Positions 54,926 through 64,000 of a DNA stretch of 64,000 nt are shown here, piece after piece (the first letter of the stretch is position 1; every line of letters begins with the position of its first letter). A program made the position numbers and the translations under genes. The notes under the pieces were generated by a model. That model saw only the letters and a program-made list of their open reading frames with translations. It was not told the origin of the DNA and ran no database searches. The DNA is from Trichomonas vaginalis G3 (taxonomy: Eukaryota; Parabasalia; Trichomonadida; Trichomonadidae), in NCBI RefSeq assembly GCF_026262505.1, contig NC_067207.1:6022252-6086251 (forward strand), read 5' to 3'.

Positions 54926-56606
54926 TTAATAAAACCTTCGAATATATTGAAGAGCATTATCAAATACTGGCTTGAATGATTTGAAGTCAACAATAGTTGG
55001 CTGATCTCTTAACATTTCATGACATTTATCTTTCAGACATGAATTTTCTTCTTCTTTGCATTTATCATAGTTTTTCATATCCAATCTTCCTTGAAATGAA
55101 TTCTCCGGTATCTTATTGATCCAAAAAAAATATTTAATTCCCATTCCTTTCGCAACTTGTTCATACCAGTCTCTACAGTCATAATTATATGGGAATATTT
55201 CTATTATTGCTGATCTATTCCTTCTCATCCATAGCATATGAGACAAAGCACTGCCATGAATCGAAATTATTAAAGATGCGTTGCAAAACTGAGCGATTTG
55301 CTCATCAATTGTTTGATTCGTATATACAACGTAGTCAATATCAACATCCGGGGCCCATTCTTTCATTTTGTTGATCAAATCTTGACTATTTATGATATAT
55401 CTTTTATTTGTATCGCGATTAATGAAAATAACTCTTGGTTTTGTTGTTTTCCCGCATAAAGAATTATTTACATTATATGTGGATATAGAATGTTCTCTAA
55501 ATTGGTGAAATGCGATGTCAGCAAATTCATAAGGTAATTGATATCCATTTGGCCATTTACTTGGTGTTACTTCTAATTCTGTTTTAGGAACACCTAATAT
55601 TATACTAGAAAAACATGTCTTGTTATGGTATTTTTCATCTAATTTTATGTTAATTACATTTTTATGGGTCAGAATATCAATAAACTGATATCCTTTTTCT
55701 GTATTCTTGTTCTCATCAATAACCATAACTCTGTCTTCATCATTATGTCCCCAAAACATTTGTTTCGACCACCAAATTGGTAATGTAAAGTCAAACAAAG
55801 AATGCCAAATGTGTTGCATGCCATACCATCTGCATGTAATGATGCATCTTTCTGTAAATTTATTTTTATATTCAAAACTATCGAAACTTTTGTTTTGATA
55901 TAAAAATCGAATTACTCTTCTACAACATGGATAATCACGTGGAATAGGTCGTGAACCTGGATAAAGGATCTGCTGAACTAAACTGATACGTAAATTCGAA
56001 AAGAACATGAATTTATTGTTATCATAACAAGAATTATTCACTTGGCAATATCTGTCATTAAAATCTTTGCCGTAACAAAACATTGTGGTATAATTCTTGC
56101 TTGTAAGTGAGAGATCGTTGTTCGAATATAAAAATTGACTAACAATAAAATTCATATAATTATTTTACGAACCATGGTCCATTAATTGGTATTATGAATT
56201 CTGAAGTAAAAATATTGTTCTTGTAATGATTTAATTTGTAATCTGAAGGTAAAAATGTAATGTTACCAAAATTCGATGAAAAAAGGAATGTTGGCAAGAG
56301 TTTTTTAACTGTGTCTATATTCGATGATGTTTCGAAGTAAATAATAAGTCTGTTATGGATTGTTGAATCGTATTTAATTGTTTTAATTGGATATCTGGAA
56401 AAAATCGGTCTTGTCCATGCTGTTTTAATGACGCCTGCAGAATTAGTCGTGAATAATATGTAAATAAGAATTATTGTGCAAATGATTGCCCAGTAAATTA
56501 AAGATTTTATAATGAAATCTCGATTTGAGTTATCTTTCTTGGAAAGAGCGGCCGGCCTTCTAGTCTTATAAGCACTACCTAGCAACAATGTATTGGTTTG
56601 ATTCAT
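54926..56606 (-). CDS. GT61-type glycosyltransferase, type II membrane protein (one frame change)
   Basis: The N-terminal 45 residues are cytosolic and basic, followed by one membrane anchor (SLIYWAIICTIILIYILF), the layout of Golgi or ER transferases. The long C-terminal part has the GT61 (DUF563) signature IISIHGSALSHMLWMRRNRSAIIEIFP and the upstream strand RVIFINRD. GT61 includes xylosyl- and GlcNAc-transferases such as EOGT and POMGNT2. Near 56160 an AAAATAATT stretch changes frame: the first part reads GPWFVK-stop, and the next begins MNFIVSQFLYSN. One extra A would give a continuous protein of about 560 residues, so I treat it as one gene with an assembly indel. Cysteines are numerous, as expected in the lumen. 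Acceptor unknown. Confidence 0.7.
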
Positions 56607-56827
56607 TCAACTCAGTAATCCATTCGATTTTGTCACTTTTTACCTCAACATTCATTACTCTCCTGAGTTCACAGGCATTTGTGAAGTAAAATGGCATTAG
56701 TAACAGACAAAAAAGCAATTGTTTGGGTTATATTTGAGTTTTCATTCTCCAGAATAAAAAGTCAAGTAATATTTTAGTCTTTACAAGTAATATTCTAACT
56801 AATTAAATGCAATAAACACAAAATAAG
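56607..56827. other. Intergenic
   Basis: A TCACTTTT on the + strand at about 56634 and a 28-codon frame from 56691 (MALVTDKKAIVWVIF) could be a tiny gene, but nothing supports its translation. Confidence 0.4.
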
Positions 56828-57595
56828 TTATGTATGACGGTTTCTAATCGCATCAAGGACGATTTGGATAGAATCATCAGATAATTCTGGTATAAGAGCT
56901 AAAACTGCTGCAAGCATCGCGTCATCCGCAGATCCAGGAGCCATCATAGCTCTAGGTTGCATTTGACGAGGTGGCGGCTGATTTTGATGATGATTATGTA
57001 TTTCTCTTGGAGGAATCTGCGGATCTTGCCAAGTTTCTTGCCTTTCTTCATTATGCATGCGCGATGAGTTGATTCTGCGGCCAGAATTTGGTGGATTCAT
57101 CTGTAAATTTCTTTGTTGTTGTGGTGGTTGCTGTTGTTGTTGGAATGCGTTCTGTGGAATATTTAGCATAGGTCCTGGATTGTATGATGCATCTGATGAA
57201 GAAATATCAATATCATCGAGTTTTTCTAATCTTGGAAGTGTTTTAGCGACATATTGACGATAATTTGGCAATTCCGAAACCGGATTATCACGAAGCATTA
57301 AAGCTCTGAGATTTGGAAGTCTTGCTAAGTAATTGATTTCAGAAAGATCTGAAATTTGGTTTTGTCTAAGATATAAATTCTTTAAACTATAGCAATTTCC
57401 GAATGGTTTTAATGTTGTGATCTGGTTTAATGAAAGAGAAATAGTCTCTACGTTGGGCATTTTCTCAACAATTGAAACATCTGTAAGTTCAAATCCCCAC
57501 ATATTGAGAGTTCTGACATCTGCGAGACTAGTAGTATGAGTTTTCTGGAAAATCATGTGCTCTTTCAAAATACCGCGCGTGTTCTTCTCTTCCAT
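56828..57595 (-). CDS. CFAP410: CFAP410 (C21orf2) homologue, cilium/basal-body LRR protein
   Basis: 255 residues from the ATG at 57595 (an upstream TTG is not used). The N-terminal 130 residues are a short LRR: LTDVSIVEKMPNVETISLSLNQITTLKPF closely follows the human sequence [29 protein letters not shown], and a capping LPRLEKLDDI ends the domain. Then comes a disordered Gln/Pro-rich linker (QQQQQPPQQQ) of about 80 residues. The last 35 residues, AMLAAVLALIPELSDDSIQIVLDAIRNR, match the C-terminal helical oligomerisation domain of CFAP410 ([22 protein letters not shown]). CFAP410 works with NEK1 in ciliary and DNA-repair roles and is found in flagellated protists. Retention of both ends makes the assignment strong. 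TCAACAGAAAATCT before the ATG looks like an initiator. Confidence 0.9.
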   Translation of the reverse strand: MEEKNTRGILKEHMIFQKTHTTSLADVRTLNMWGFELTDVSIVEKMPNVETISLSLNQITTLKPFGNCYSLKNLYLRQNQISDLSEINYLARLPNLRALMLRDNPVSELPNYRQYVAKTLPRLEKLDDIDISSSDASYNPGPMLNIPQNAFQQQQQPPQQQRNLQMNPPNSGRRINSSRMHNEERQETWQDPQIPPREIHNHHQNQPPPRQMQPRAMMAPGSADDAMLAAVLALIPELSDDSIQIVLDAIRNRHT

Positions 57596-58727
57596 AGATT
57601 TTCTGTTGATTACGTTTTTAATTTCCAAAAAAATCTACAGACAAATTTTTGAAATTTTCCATCCACTCCGCTACGAGAAGAAAAAGAATTTCATTAATTC
57701 GTTGATAAAATTTTTGAAATAATTTTGTCACTTTTCGCGAATATTCTCATTACATTTTCAAAATTTTACTTGTTTCGTTGATATTCTCGAAAGCTGGTAA
57801 GAATAACAAGCATTGCATATCTATTTCCTTACTGATTTTTATATGAAAAAGTCTCAGATTCATGTTATCATAATACACGAATAAAAATAAAGAAAAAATC
57901 TCCCGAATATTGCATTTATGCTTCTCAGATTGCTTGTTATTAAATTTCATGGCTAATCTTATTAGGTTGCGGCTTTTATAAGCTGAAATTGATCGATATA
58001 CAAACAAAAAAAATCTCTTTCCTCCACTTGGAATGCAATAAATTATCGATGCTTTGAGAATATAATATATATTCTAAAAATGAATTGATTCTAATATTTT
58101 TTCGAATTAGATAAATTGAAAATTCTGAAATGGAATTATATCTCGGCACACAATAAGTCAATTTAAACTATAATACCTTTGGATCTTAATAGAATAAATA
58201 ATATATTAATTATCAAATGAAAATACTGACTTGAATGGAAGTTTGATATAACAGTTATGAATTGTCATCAATAGATATGAGAAATATCGTGGAAACAAGT
58301 CTGCCCAAACTGTAACAGATTTCATGCAAAAAAATGAATCTTTCTGAGCAGTTTATTAAGTCATTACCCAGCAGATTTATTTAGCTACCATGTTCGTTTT
58401 ATTCACTATATACGGTTACGTTTAGAACAGTAGGTTGCGTGCGTTACATAAATAGACAGCAACTCATATAATAAAAAATTCGATGTATTATACGCCATCG
58501 AATAAAGTTAGCTACTGTAAGCTTAACATTACATTGTGCTTATTTAAATCCTCGATTACTAATCTTTTCAAATTATTCAATTTCCCAGTAAGTTCGTGTT
58601 TTCAAAATATAAAATTGTACCTGAAAAAAATTATGATAAAAATGATGTGCACATCAAGTAGCGAGAATTATAGTATCAAGGAAGTCCACTTTTTGAAAGC
58701 CCACCAAAAAATTTGTCAAAAAATTCA
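57596..58727. other. Divergent intergenic region, 1.1 kb
   Basis: Promoters of CFAP410 and the three-repeat Myb gene. A lone TCACTTTT on the + strand at about 57728 has no gene after it. Frames at 57750-58161 and 58483-58767 are chance-like. Confidence 0.5.
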
Positions 58728-59830
58728 ATGGGTAGGAAATGGGATGATGCTGAAGACAATTTATTAAGGAAACTCGTAGCTCAGCATGGTAAGCAATGGA
58801 GTTTGATTGCTTCTAAAATTCCCAATAGAACAGCATCTCAGGTTTCTTCCCGTTGGGAAAAATGTATTGATCCTGCTTTAACCAAAGGACCATTCAGCCA
58901 GAAGAGGATGCAGCGATCATAGAATATGTTAATAAAAACGGTCCACAAGCGCCTAGATTGGCAGAAATATTGCATCAACGTTCTCCAAAACAGTGCAGAG
59001 AGAGATGGTTTAATCATCTTGATCCTAGCCTTTCCAAAGAATCATGGACGAATGATGAAGATATCATAATTTTTGAGCACTATCAAGTTTTGGGACCGAA
59101 ATGGTCTACAATTGCAAAATATCTACGCCATCGATCTGACAACTCAATCAAGAATCGTTGGAACTCATCCATTTCAAAGCGAATAAAGGTGGATGCAAAC
59201 GGAAGAAAAATACTTGTTGGAGAGCCATCGAAGAAAAATCATAAAGTAAAGAATCGCCACAAACCAGCTCTCCAGCCCCTCCCCATCCCTCCCGGCCCTA
59301 CCGCTAACAGATTAAACATCGAAGTTACTCAAAACGGCGCTCGTCAGCAAGATCAATATTTACAGATGCCACCGATGATTAATTATCCTGGATATCCGCC
59401 TGGCCTCCAGCCAATGCCAATTCCACAGCAGGCTCAGTCAATGCTTCAAATTCCACAGTTTATCAGTCAGCCTCAAATTCCAAAGCAACTCGGAACACCA
59501 TTGCAAGCACAGATGCCTCAACCAATACAACAATTACAACAGATACAAATGCAGCAGCAACAGATGAGTAAAACTCTTGGACAACTTACCCCTCAGATTC
59601 CAGTACAGAATCAATTGGCTTCACAAATAGGCCAACCAACACCTACAATACCAGCCCAAATTGCTCAAACTCCAGTTGGAGAAGCTACAATCCCATATCC
59701 GTTATTCGCCACCACTGGAACACCAATTCCCGATCTTTTCTCTCCAACATCTCCATTCGGTATTGGTGGGCCATTCGCGATGCAGTCCCCTGCTGTTACA
59801 AAACCAAGCGAGGCAAATGTTTTCAAATAA
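58728..59830 (+). CDS. Three-repeat (R1R2R3) Myb transcription factor (one frame change)
   Basis: Starts at the ATG at 58728 (MGRKWDDAEDNLLRKL) after TCAAAAAATTCA. Three Myb repeats follow: R1 KWDDAEDNLLRKLVAQHGKQWSLIA, R2 PEEDAAIIEYVNKNGPQAPRLAEI with KQCRERWFNHLDP, and R3 WTNDEDIIIFEHYQVLGPKWSTIAKYL with DNSIKNRWNS. The change from R1 to R2 at about 58892 is a one-base shift (AGCCAG; one more C would give SPEEDAAIIEY). The R2/R3 recognition helices match those of c-Myb and three-repeat Mybs. The C-terminal 200 residues are Pro/Gln-rich, a typical activation or disordered region. Three repeats are less common among trichomonad Mybs than two; such proteins in plants and animals act in the cell cycle. 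Confidence 0.8.
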
Positions 59831-59981
59831 ATTGTTAATTTTTGTGTTTATTTTACTTCAAATTCTTAAAATATTTTTATAAAACTTGATTTAGAAATGG
59901 TTTATTTATTATTATAATTATAAATTTTATTTATATATATTTTGAGTTTGACAATAAAAATATAAAGAAATAGATTTGTAT

Positions 59982-60514
59982 TTAGTTGTTCTTCTTGTTT
60001 TTGGCCTGCTGTTGCAGCTGAGCTTGCTCTTTTTGAAGTCTTTCCATTTCTGCTTTCTGTTTTTCAGCGAAAGCTTTCATTTTCTCGCCTAAATTCTTTG
60101 GACAAATGAATTTCTTAAGGATGATGAATGCTGGTATGATTAAATACATAAAATTGCTGAAATCTTGGGCTTTGGTGAGTGGATCACTAGCGGAAGCTAA
60201 CTTTGGATGTCTAATTGGAATTGGGTATTTCTTATAAGTTACTCCGTCAGAACTTGCTTGAACAAGTCCATTTTCATTGACTTCAAATTCGACTTTATGA
60301 AAATCGCACCATGGATGTAAAAGTACAGCTAAATGCTTACCTGGTTCTACTAATACATGTGTTTGGTTCTTGTTAAGTGTTGGAATTAATTCTTTTTCGT
60401 TGTTGTCTATCATTAAAAAGGCCAATCTCGGATCATAGGTGCATGAAGATGTGTACTTGACTTGAAATGCTACATCAACTTTTGCAGCAAGACTGAAATG
60501 TGATAATAAAACAT
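59982..60514 (-). CDS. EMC7-like ER membrane protein (one frame change near the start)
   Basis: The product has a beta-sandwich first half with HVLVEPGKHLAVLLHPWCDFHKVEFEVNENGLVQA, then YPIPIRHPK, one membrane helix (FSNFMYLIIPAFIILKKFI) and a Lys/Glu/Gln-rich cytosolic tail ending KNKKNN. That order (lumenal carboxypeptidase-like sandwich, helix, charged tail) is EMC7, a subunit of the ER membrane protein complex that inserts helices. The long frame lacks an ATG, but at 60514 an ATG follows the initiator TCACTTTTCTGATTCTAA; one extra T after ATGTTTT would read MFLLSHFSLAA, a signal peptide, in frame with the rest. So the start is given as 60514 with an assembly indel. Identity is moderate; an unrelated single-pass protein remains possible. 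Confidence 0.5.
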
Positions 60515-60524
60515 TTAGAATCAG

Positions 60525-60532
60525 AAAAGTGA
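60525..60532 (-). promoter_or_regulatory. TCACTTTT initiator motif of the EMC7-like gene
   Basis: TCACTTTT on the minus strand, ending 10 bases before the ATG at 60514. The same octamer precedes the ATG at 50558. Confidence 0.5.
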
Positions 60533-61019
60533 CAGATCATTCAAGCTAAATTATCGAAAGTTAGGACGAATTTAGCTATTTCTCATGTTTTTCATATAAA
60601 CAAAACTACAGATTTAATTTTCAGCTTTTAAAATACTTTAAAAATGCAAGAATTTTTTCGAAAATCAAGCTTTATTTAAAATTAATCGTTTTGTATTGAA
60701 ATTTAAAATGTCCGAATATTTGTTGGGGAAAATCAGAAATATTTCAAGTTCTGAGAGCGTAAAATCAATCTTAATACAGTTCACTAGCCATTATTAAACT
60801 TATGCGCCAATAGATATCATGCCGTTCATATTTAATTCCTAATTGATTTATTCAATCCATAAAAACACATTATGTCTTATTGCACAATTTAGAAAACATC
60901 ATTTTAGACTTTATTTCATAATGAATAAAGCATATATTCTTTGAATACCAGAAATAAAATCTCAATTTTTAATAAACATTGGGTTATTGGGATTATGTAT
61001 TTAATAATAATATTTGAGC
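60533..61019. other. Divergent intergenic region
   Basis: AT-rich, no gene or repeat recognised. Confidence 0.5.
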
Positions 61020-62108
61020 ATGTTTTGCTATTTAGTATTTCAAATCTCTAGTTCAAACTCTGGTTTCATTCAATACAAGGATGGAACTAATCAAACAATT
61101 ATTGGATGTACAAAGGACTATGCAGGAGATGTTATTATTCTTCAAACTGTTACTGAAATATATAGTAAAGGCGAATCTAATTACGCGTTTCAAAACTGCA
61201 AAGAAAATATAACGTCACTTAATTTCGAAGAAAATAGTCAAATCGTTAGCATACATAATTTTAGTTTTCATAATACTAATTTATTGTTTGCAAATCTAAG
61301 CCAATGCAAATTGCTTTATTTTTTGAATGGATCACTCTTTTTTGGATGTTACAAACTGAAATCAATAATATTGCCCCCAAATATTTCAAGTATAGAAAAT
61401 CACTGATTTACCAGATTCTGTTGTTCATTTAATATTCCTACCGTTTGCTGAAAGCGGAATAGCATCAATAAATATTTCCCAAATTCTCACTTAGTAGAAT
61501 TTGAAGAATATTGCTTTTACTCATCTCCACTCACTTCAATTTTCATACCAAAATCAGTTATAAAAGTTTATTCTCTAGCATTTGAGAAATGTCCATTAGA
61601 AAGAATATCAGTTGATCCAGGAAATACAATCTTTAAAACAGATTCTAAATCACTCTTTTCAGGGCCAGATAACTCAACACTAGAATATGTCATTGGAACA
61701 TATTCAAGCGAATACGTTGTTCCTAGCTTTGTTAAAAATATTTCCGATTATTGTTTTAATTCTGGAAATATTTCATCAATTAAACTTCATAACAATATTT
61801 CAATAATAAGGGATTCTACGTTCTCTCGTTGTTTATCATTAACAAGCATTGCATTCCCAAAAAGTCTAACATATATTGGCGATTATGCATTTGAAAGATG
61901 TTCAAATCTAACAAGCATTTCGTTCCCAAAAAGTCTAACATATATTGGCGATTATGCATTTGAAAGATGTTCAAATCTAACAAGCATTTCGTTCCCAAAA
62001 AGTCTAACATATATTGGCGATTATGCATTTGAAAGATGTTCAAATCTAACAAGCATTGCATTCCCAAAAAGTCTAACATATATTGGCGATTATGCATTTG
62101 AACAATGA
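61020..62108 (+). pseudogene. BspA-like leucine-rich-repeat gene, broken
   Basis: Begins MFCYLVFQISSSNSG, a signal-peptide-like start typical of the family, and runs in one frame to 61404. BspA-type repeats then continue in other frames (SVVHLIFLPFAESGIASINISQI, then VEFEEYCFYSSPLTSIFIPKSVIKVYSLAFEKC onward) to a stop at 62106-62108. At least two frame changes are needed to read through. The last part is four nearly identical repeats. The usual C-terminal membrane helix and short tail are absent. It is either a decayed family member or one hit by several assembly indels; the early end argues for decay. Confidence 0.65.
61841..62105 (+). repeat. 69-bp tandem repeat, four copies (23-residue LRR unit)
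   Basis: Copies start at 61841, 61910, 61979 and 62048. They differ at only a few bases (GCATTGCA against GCATTTCG). The unit encodes LTSIxFPKSLTYIGDYAFERCSN. The near identity shows very recent expansion inside the BspA-like gene. Confidence 0.9.
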
Positions 62109-62519
62109 TTAGAACAATGATCGCAATGTAATTTTGTATCTTAAAATCTTTATGATAATACTTACAATGCTAGTAAATAAGCAATCATTTCAAATAACGC
62201 TTGTAGTAACAAGCATAGAGCTGTGTAATGCCGTTAATTAACGAGTAAAAACTTAAGATTCACTCGAAATATGTTTACTTTTGGACTATTTATTCTTTGC
62301 AAGAATAATGTAGTATGACGAATATACATAGAATACTAACGCCAAAATTAATTCAAATTCAGGAGTTTTTCTGCAGAAAACAGTAGTTCATAATTGAGTT
62401 ATACTTTAAATGACAATATTATCGCTAAATCTTGCGTTGTGATTGAGACTGTAGTTATAATTGAATTGTTTTCAGAATAACCTTATTCCAATTGAATAGA
62501 ATACGGTTTTCAAAGTGGT
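62109..62519. other. Intergenic
   Basis: No gene seen. May contain the lost 5' end of the next surface-protein gene. Confidence 0.45.
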
Positions 62520-63500
62520 GTGTCCAAAAATATTTTTGTAGATCAAGAAGTGACATGGGATGAATACTTTGGTGATGAAACATATATCAGTCTCTTCAGA
62601 AAAAATGGATTTGGTCCATTTTCCAAAGGAGTTGCAAATTCGTACTTCATCAGAAGATGCATTTATACAGAACTCTATCCACAAGGAGGTATTAGATTCC
62701 TTGATACAACCGATAACATGCGTATTTTCATTAATGACACTACTTTCCGATCATGTTATACGAAATATGAAGGACTTAGTGGTGGCTCATTCTATTGGCG
62801 AGCTCGAGGGAGTGTCATCCAATGTCGAAATTGCTATTACAAATCTTGGTGTTCTGGCTCTGGTCAAGCATACGGAACTACCGTTTCCTTTAACGGATTA
62901 AATCATTGTAATTTTACTACCTTTCATGATATAGGAATTGATATTAATTTATATAATTTCGGAATTGGCCAAAGTAGAGGAAATGTTTTCATAAATAATA
63001 ATAACCTAACAAATTGCCAATGCAGAGATAATGCAGGTGTAACTTCAAATGCTTATACTACTTGCTATCAAAAATTTTCTAATTATCGTAATATAATAAA
63101 TGGTTTTGGATCGTTTCTATTTATAAATTTATATTGCAACAATTGTTCTTTTTATCAAAATATAAATTTTATTAACAACACATCGCCAGATTCAATATAT
63201 AATAACGGCCAGATATCAGGCAATGTCACTTTTCAAAATTGCGTTTTTAAAGATAATACATGTAAAGTCATTATTAAATGCTCACATTCAGTCAACACTA
63301 TTATTTCTGACATGTATATTGAAAGTGAATCAAAGATATATGGTAATATTATATATTCAAACACAAAAGTTGCTGAAGAAGACCCAAATATTCTTCTTTC
63401 ATTAGATGAAAATGTTTGTTTGAGAACTCACTACAATATTAAAGAACTAAGCCCTTATAACATATTTTCTATAAGTATCTACCTAGGATTTGCATGCTGA
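62496..63500 (+). pseudogene. Cys/Asn-rich beta-helix-type surface protein, 5' truncated
   Basis: The frame is open from 62496 (after an in-frame stop) to 63500, but has no ATG near its start, so it lacks a normal beginning and signal peptide. It shows the features of the trichomonad repeat family related to polymorphic outer-membrane (Pmp-like) proteins: SGGSFYWRARGSVIQCRNCYYKSWCSGSGQAYGT, many FxNC and NNC elements (NNCSFYQNINFINN, FQNCVFKDNTC), numerous N-glycosylation sites and cysteines. These fold as a right-handed beta helix on the cell surface. The C-terminus stops at GFAC without a membrane helix. A further piece may continue at 63533-63802. A gene fragment is the best reading; an assembly indel at each end is the alternative. 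Confidence 0.6.
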
Positions 63501-63532
63501 GTAGTTATAAAAGCAGCAATTAAGGAAAATTT

Positions 63533-63802
63533 TTGGTCATTCAAAGTCCGAAAATATCCACAACAGAAGCAAATTATATATATATAACCGGTCAAACAAT
63601 TTTCTCAGAAAAATGTAAGACATTTTTTGGTGAAAATAGCGTTATTGTTTATTTATATGACACAGCTAATATTACAGATCCAATGACAAATGATTTAATT
63701 GATTTCATTTCTATTGAAATGAATGTTATTCCATATAAGAATCATAAATCAAGGAAAAACATATCAATTGAATCCTCTACATCTTATTGGTTTATTCCAT
63801 AA
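63533..63802 (+). pseudogene. Open fragment following the beta-helix protein
   Basis: About 90 codons (SPKISTTEANYIYITGQTIF...) in another frame, 33 bases after the stop of the preceding gene. No ATG at its start (TTG). It reads as beta-rich and may be the continuation of the same surface protein, now out of frame. No membrane helix follows. The piece is too short to assign on its own. Confidence 0.35.
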
Positions 63803-64000
63803 TATTCACAAATAAAATATTAATAACTATTCATTTCTCTCATTTTTATAAAATATATTTAAATTGATTGGGATTTGTGAAGATTATATGAATTTATTTT
63901 ACATTTCAAATCAATGTGTGGTATTTTATGATATTAATCCTACAAAATGGGAATATATACCCAAAGAGTAACAATCAATAATTCTGCAAAATTTGGATGC
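63803..64000. other. Window end, no gene seen
   Basis: AT-rich, no feature seen. Confidence 0.5.

Noticed and set aside
56691-56777. 28-codon frame after a TCACTTTT motif
   Set aside because: Very short; the motif alone does not show translation.

Overview
The window looks like nuclear DNA of a trichomonad (Parabasalia), most likely a Tritrichomonas-type species. The DNA is strongly AT-rich. Genes are short-spaced and I could identify no intron in any of them. Proteins typical of these flagellates occur: BspA-like leucine-rich surface proteins, Myb-domain regulators, a right-handed-repeat surface protein, and large glycosylated surface proteins. Many start codons lie 5-25 bases downstream of a TCA-beginning motif (for example TCACTTTT, TCATTAAT, TCATAAAA), which resembles the trichomonad initiator (Inr). 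Clear eukaryotic housekeeping genes fix the domain of life: VPS13, SRPK kinase, RBM28/Nop4, CNOT4-like, CFAP410, an oxysterol-binding-protein relative, a TBC protein and an SPX phosphate transporter.

Layout. 0.5-9.6 kb: a coiled-coil protein, RBM28/Nop4, a membrane glycosyltransferase, a TBC Rab-GAP and an oxysterol-binding-related protein (ORP). 9.6-13.9 kb: two DNA transposon-like elements of about 1.1 kb with TTAA target duplications. One of them sits inside codon 4 of the ORP gene and separates its ATG and promoter from the body of the gene. 13.9-23.6 kb: a 2365-residue repetitive single-pass surface protein, then an SPX-domain anion/phosphate transporter. 23.9 kb: a possible U5-like snRNA. 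24.3-28.1 kb: a Myb protein and a gene desert with a small MITE. 28.1-37.5 kb: a divergent pair, a WDR11-like beta-propeller protein and VPS13. 37.8-38.7 kb: an unusual Asp/His repeat protein. 39-44 kb: a gene-free block holding a GC-rich, hairpin-dense fold-back structure (tandem 122-bp units in inverted arms). 44.3-64 kb: BspA-like and other surface proteins, SRPK, a RING-less CNOT4-like protein, hypothetical helical proteins, an auxin-efflux-carrier-type transporter, a TIR element with an 8-bp target duplication, a GT61-type glycosyltransferase, CFAP410, a three-repeat Myb, an EMC7-like protein, and broken surface-protein genes at the right end.

How the genes relate. There is no operon logic; neighbours are independent eukaryotic genes. 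Several belong to membrane and lipid traffic (ORP, VPS13, TBC, WDR11-like, EMC7-like) or to building the glycosylated cell surface (two glycosyltransferases, the giant Ig-like protein, BspA-like proteins).

Sequence quality caution. At least nine host genes are split by single-base frame changes, most at short homopolymer runs, with clear homology or continuity on both sides. I read most of these as base-calling errors in the assembly rather than biology. The exceptions are the ORP insertion, which is a clean transposon event, and possibly the WDR11-like gene, where four frame changes cluster in one kilobase. Identities were assigned by reading the translations by eye; no database search was run.
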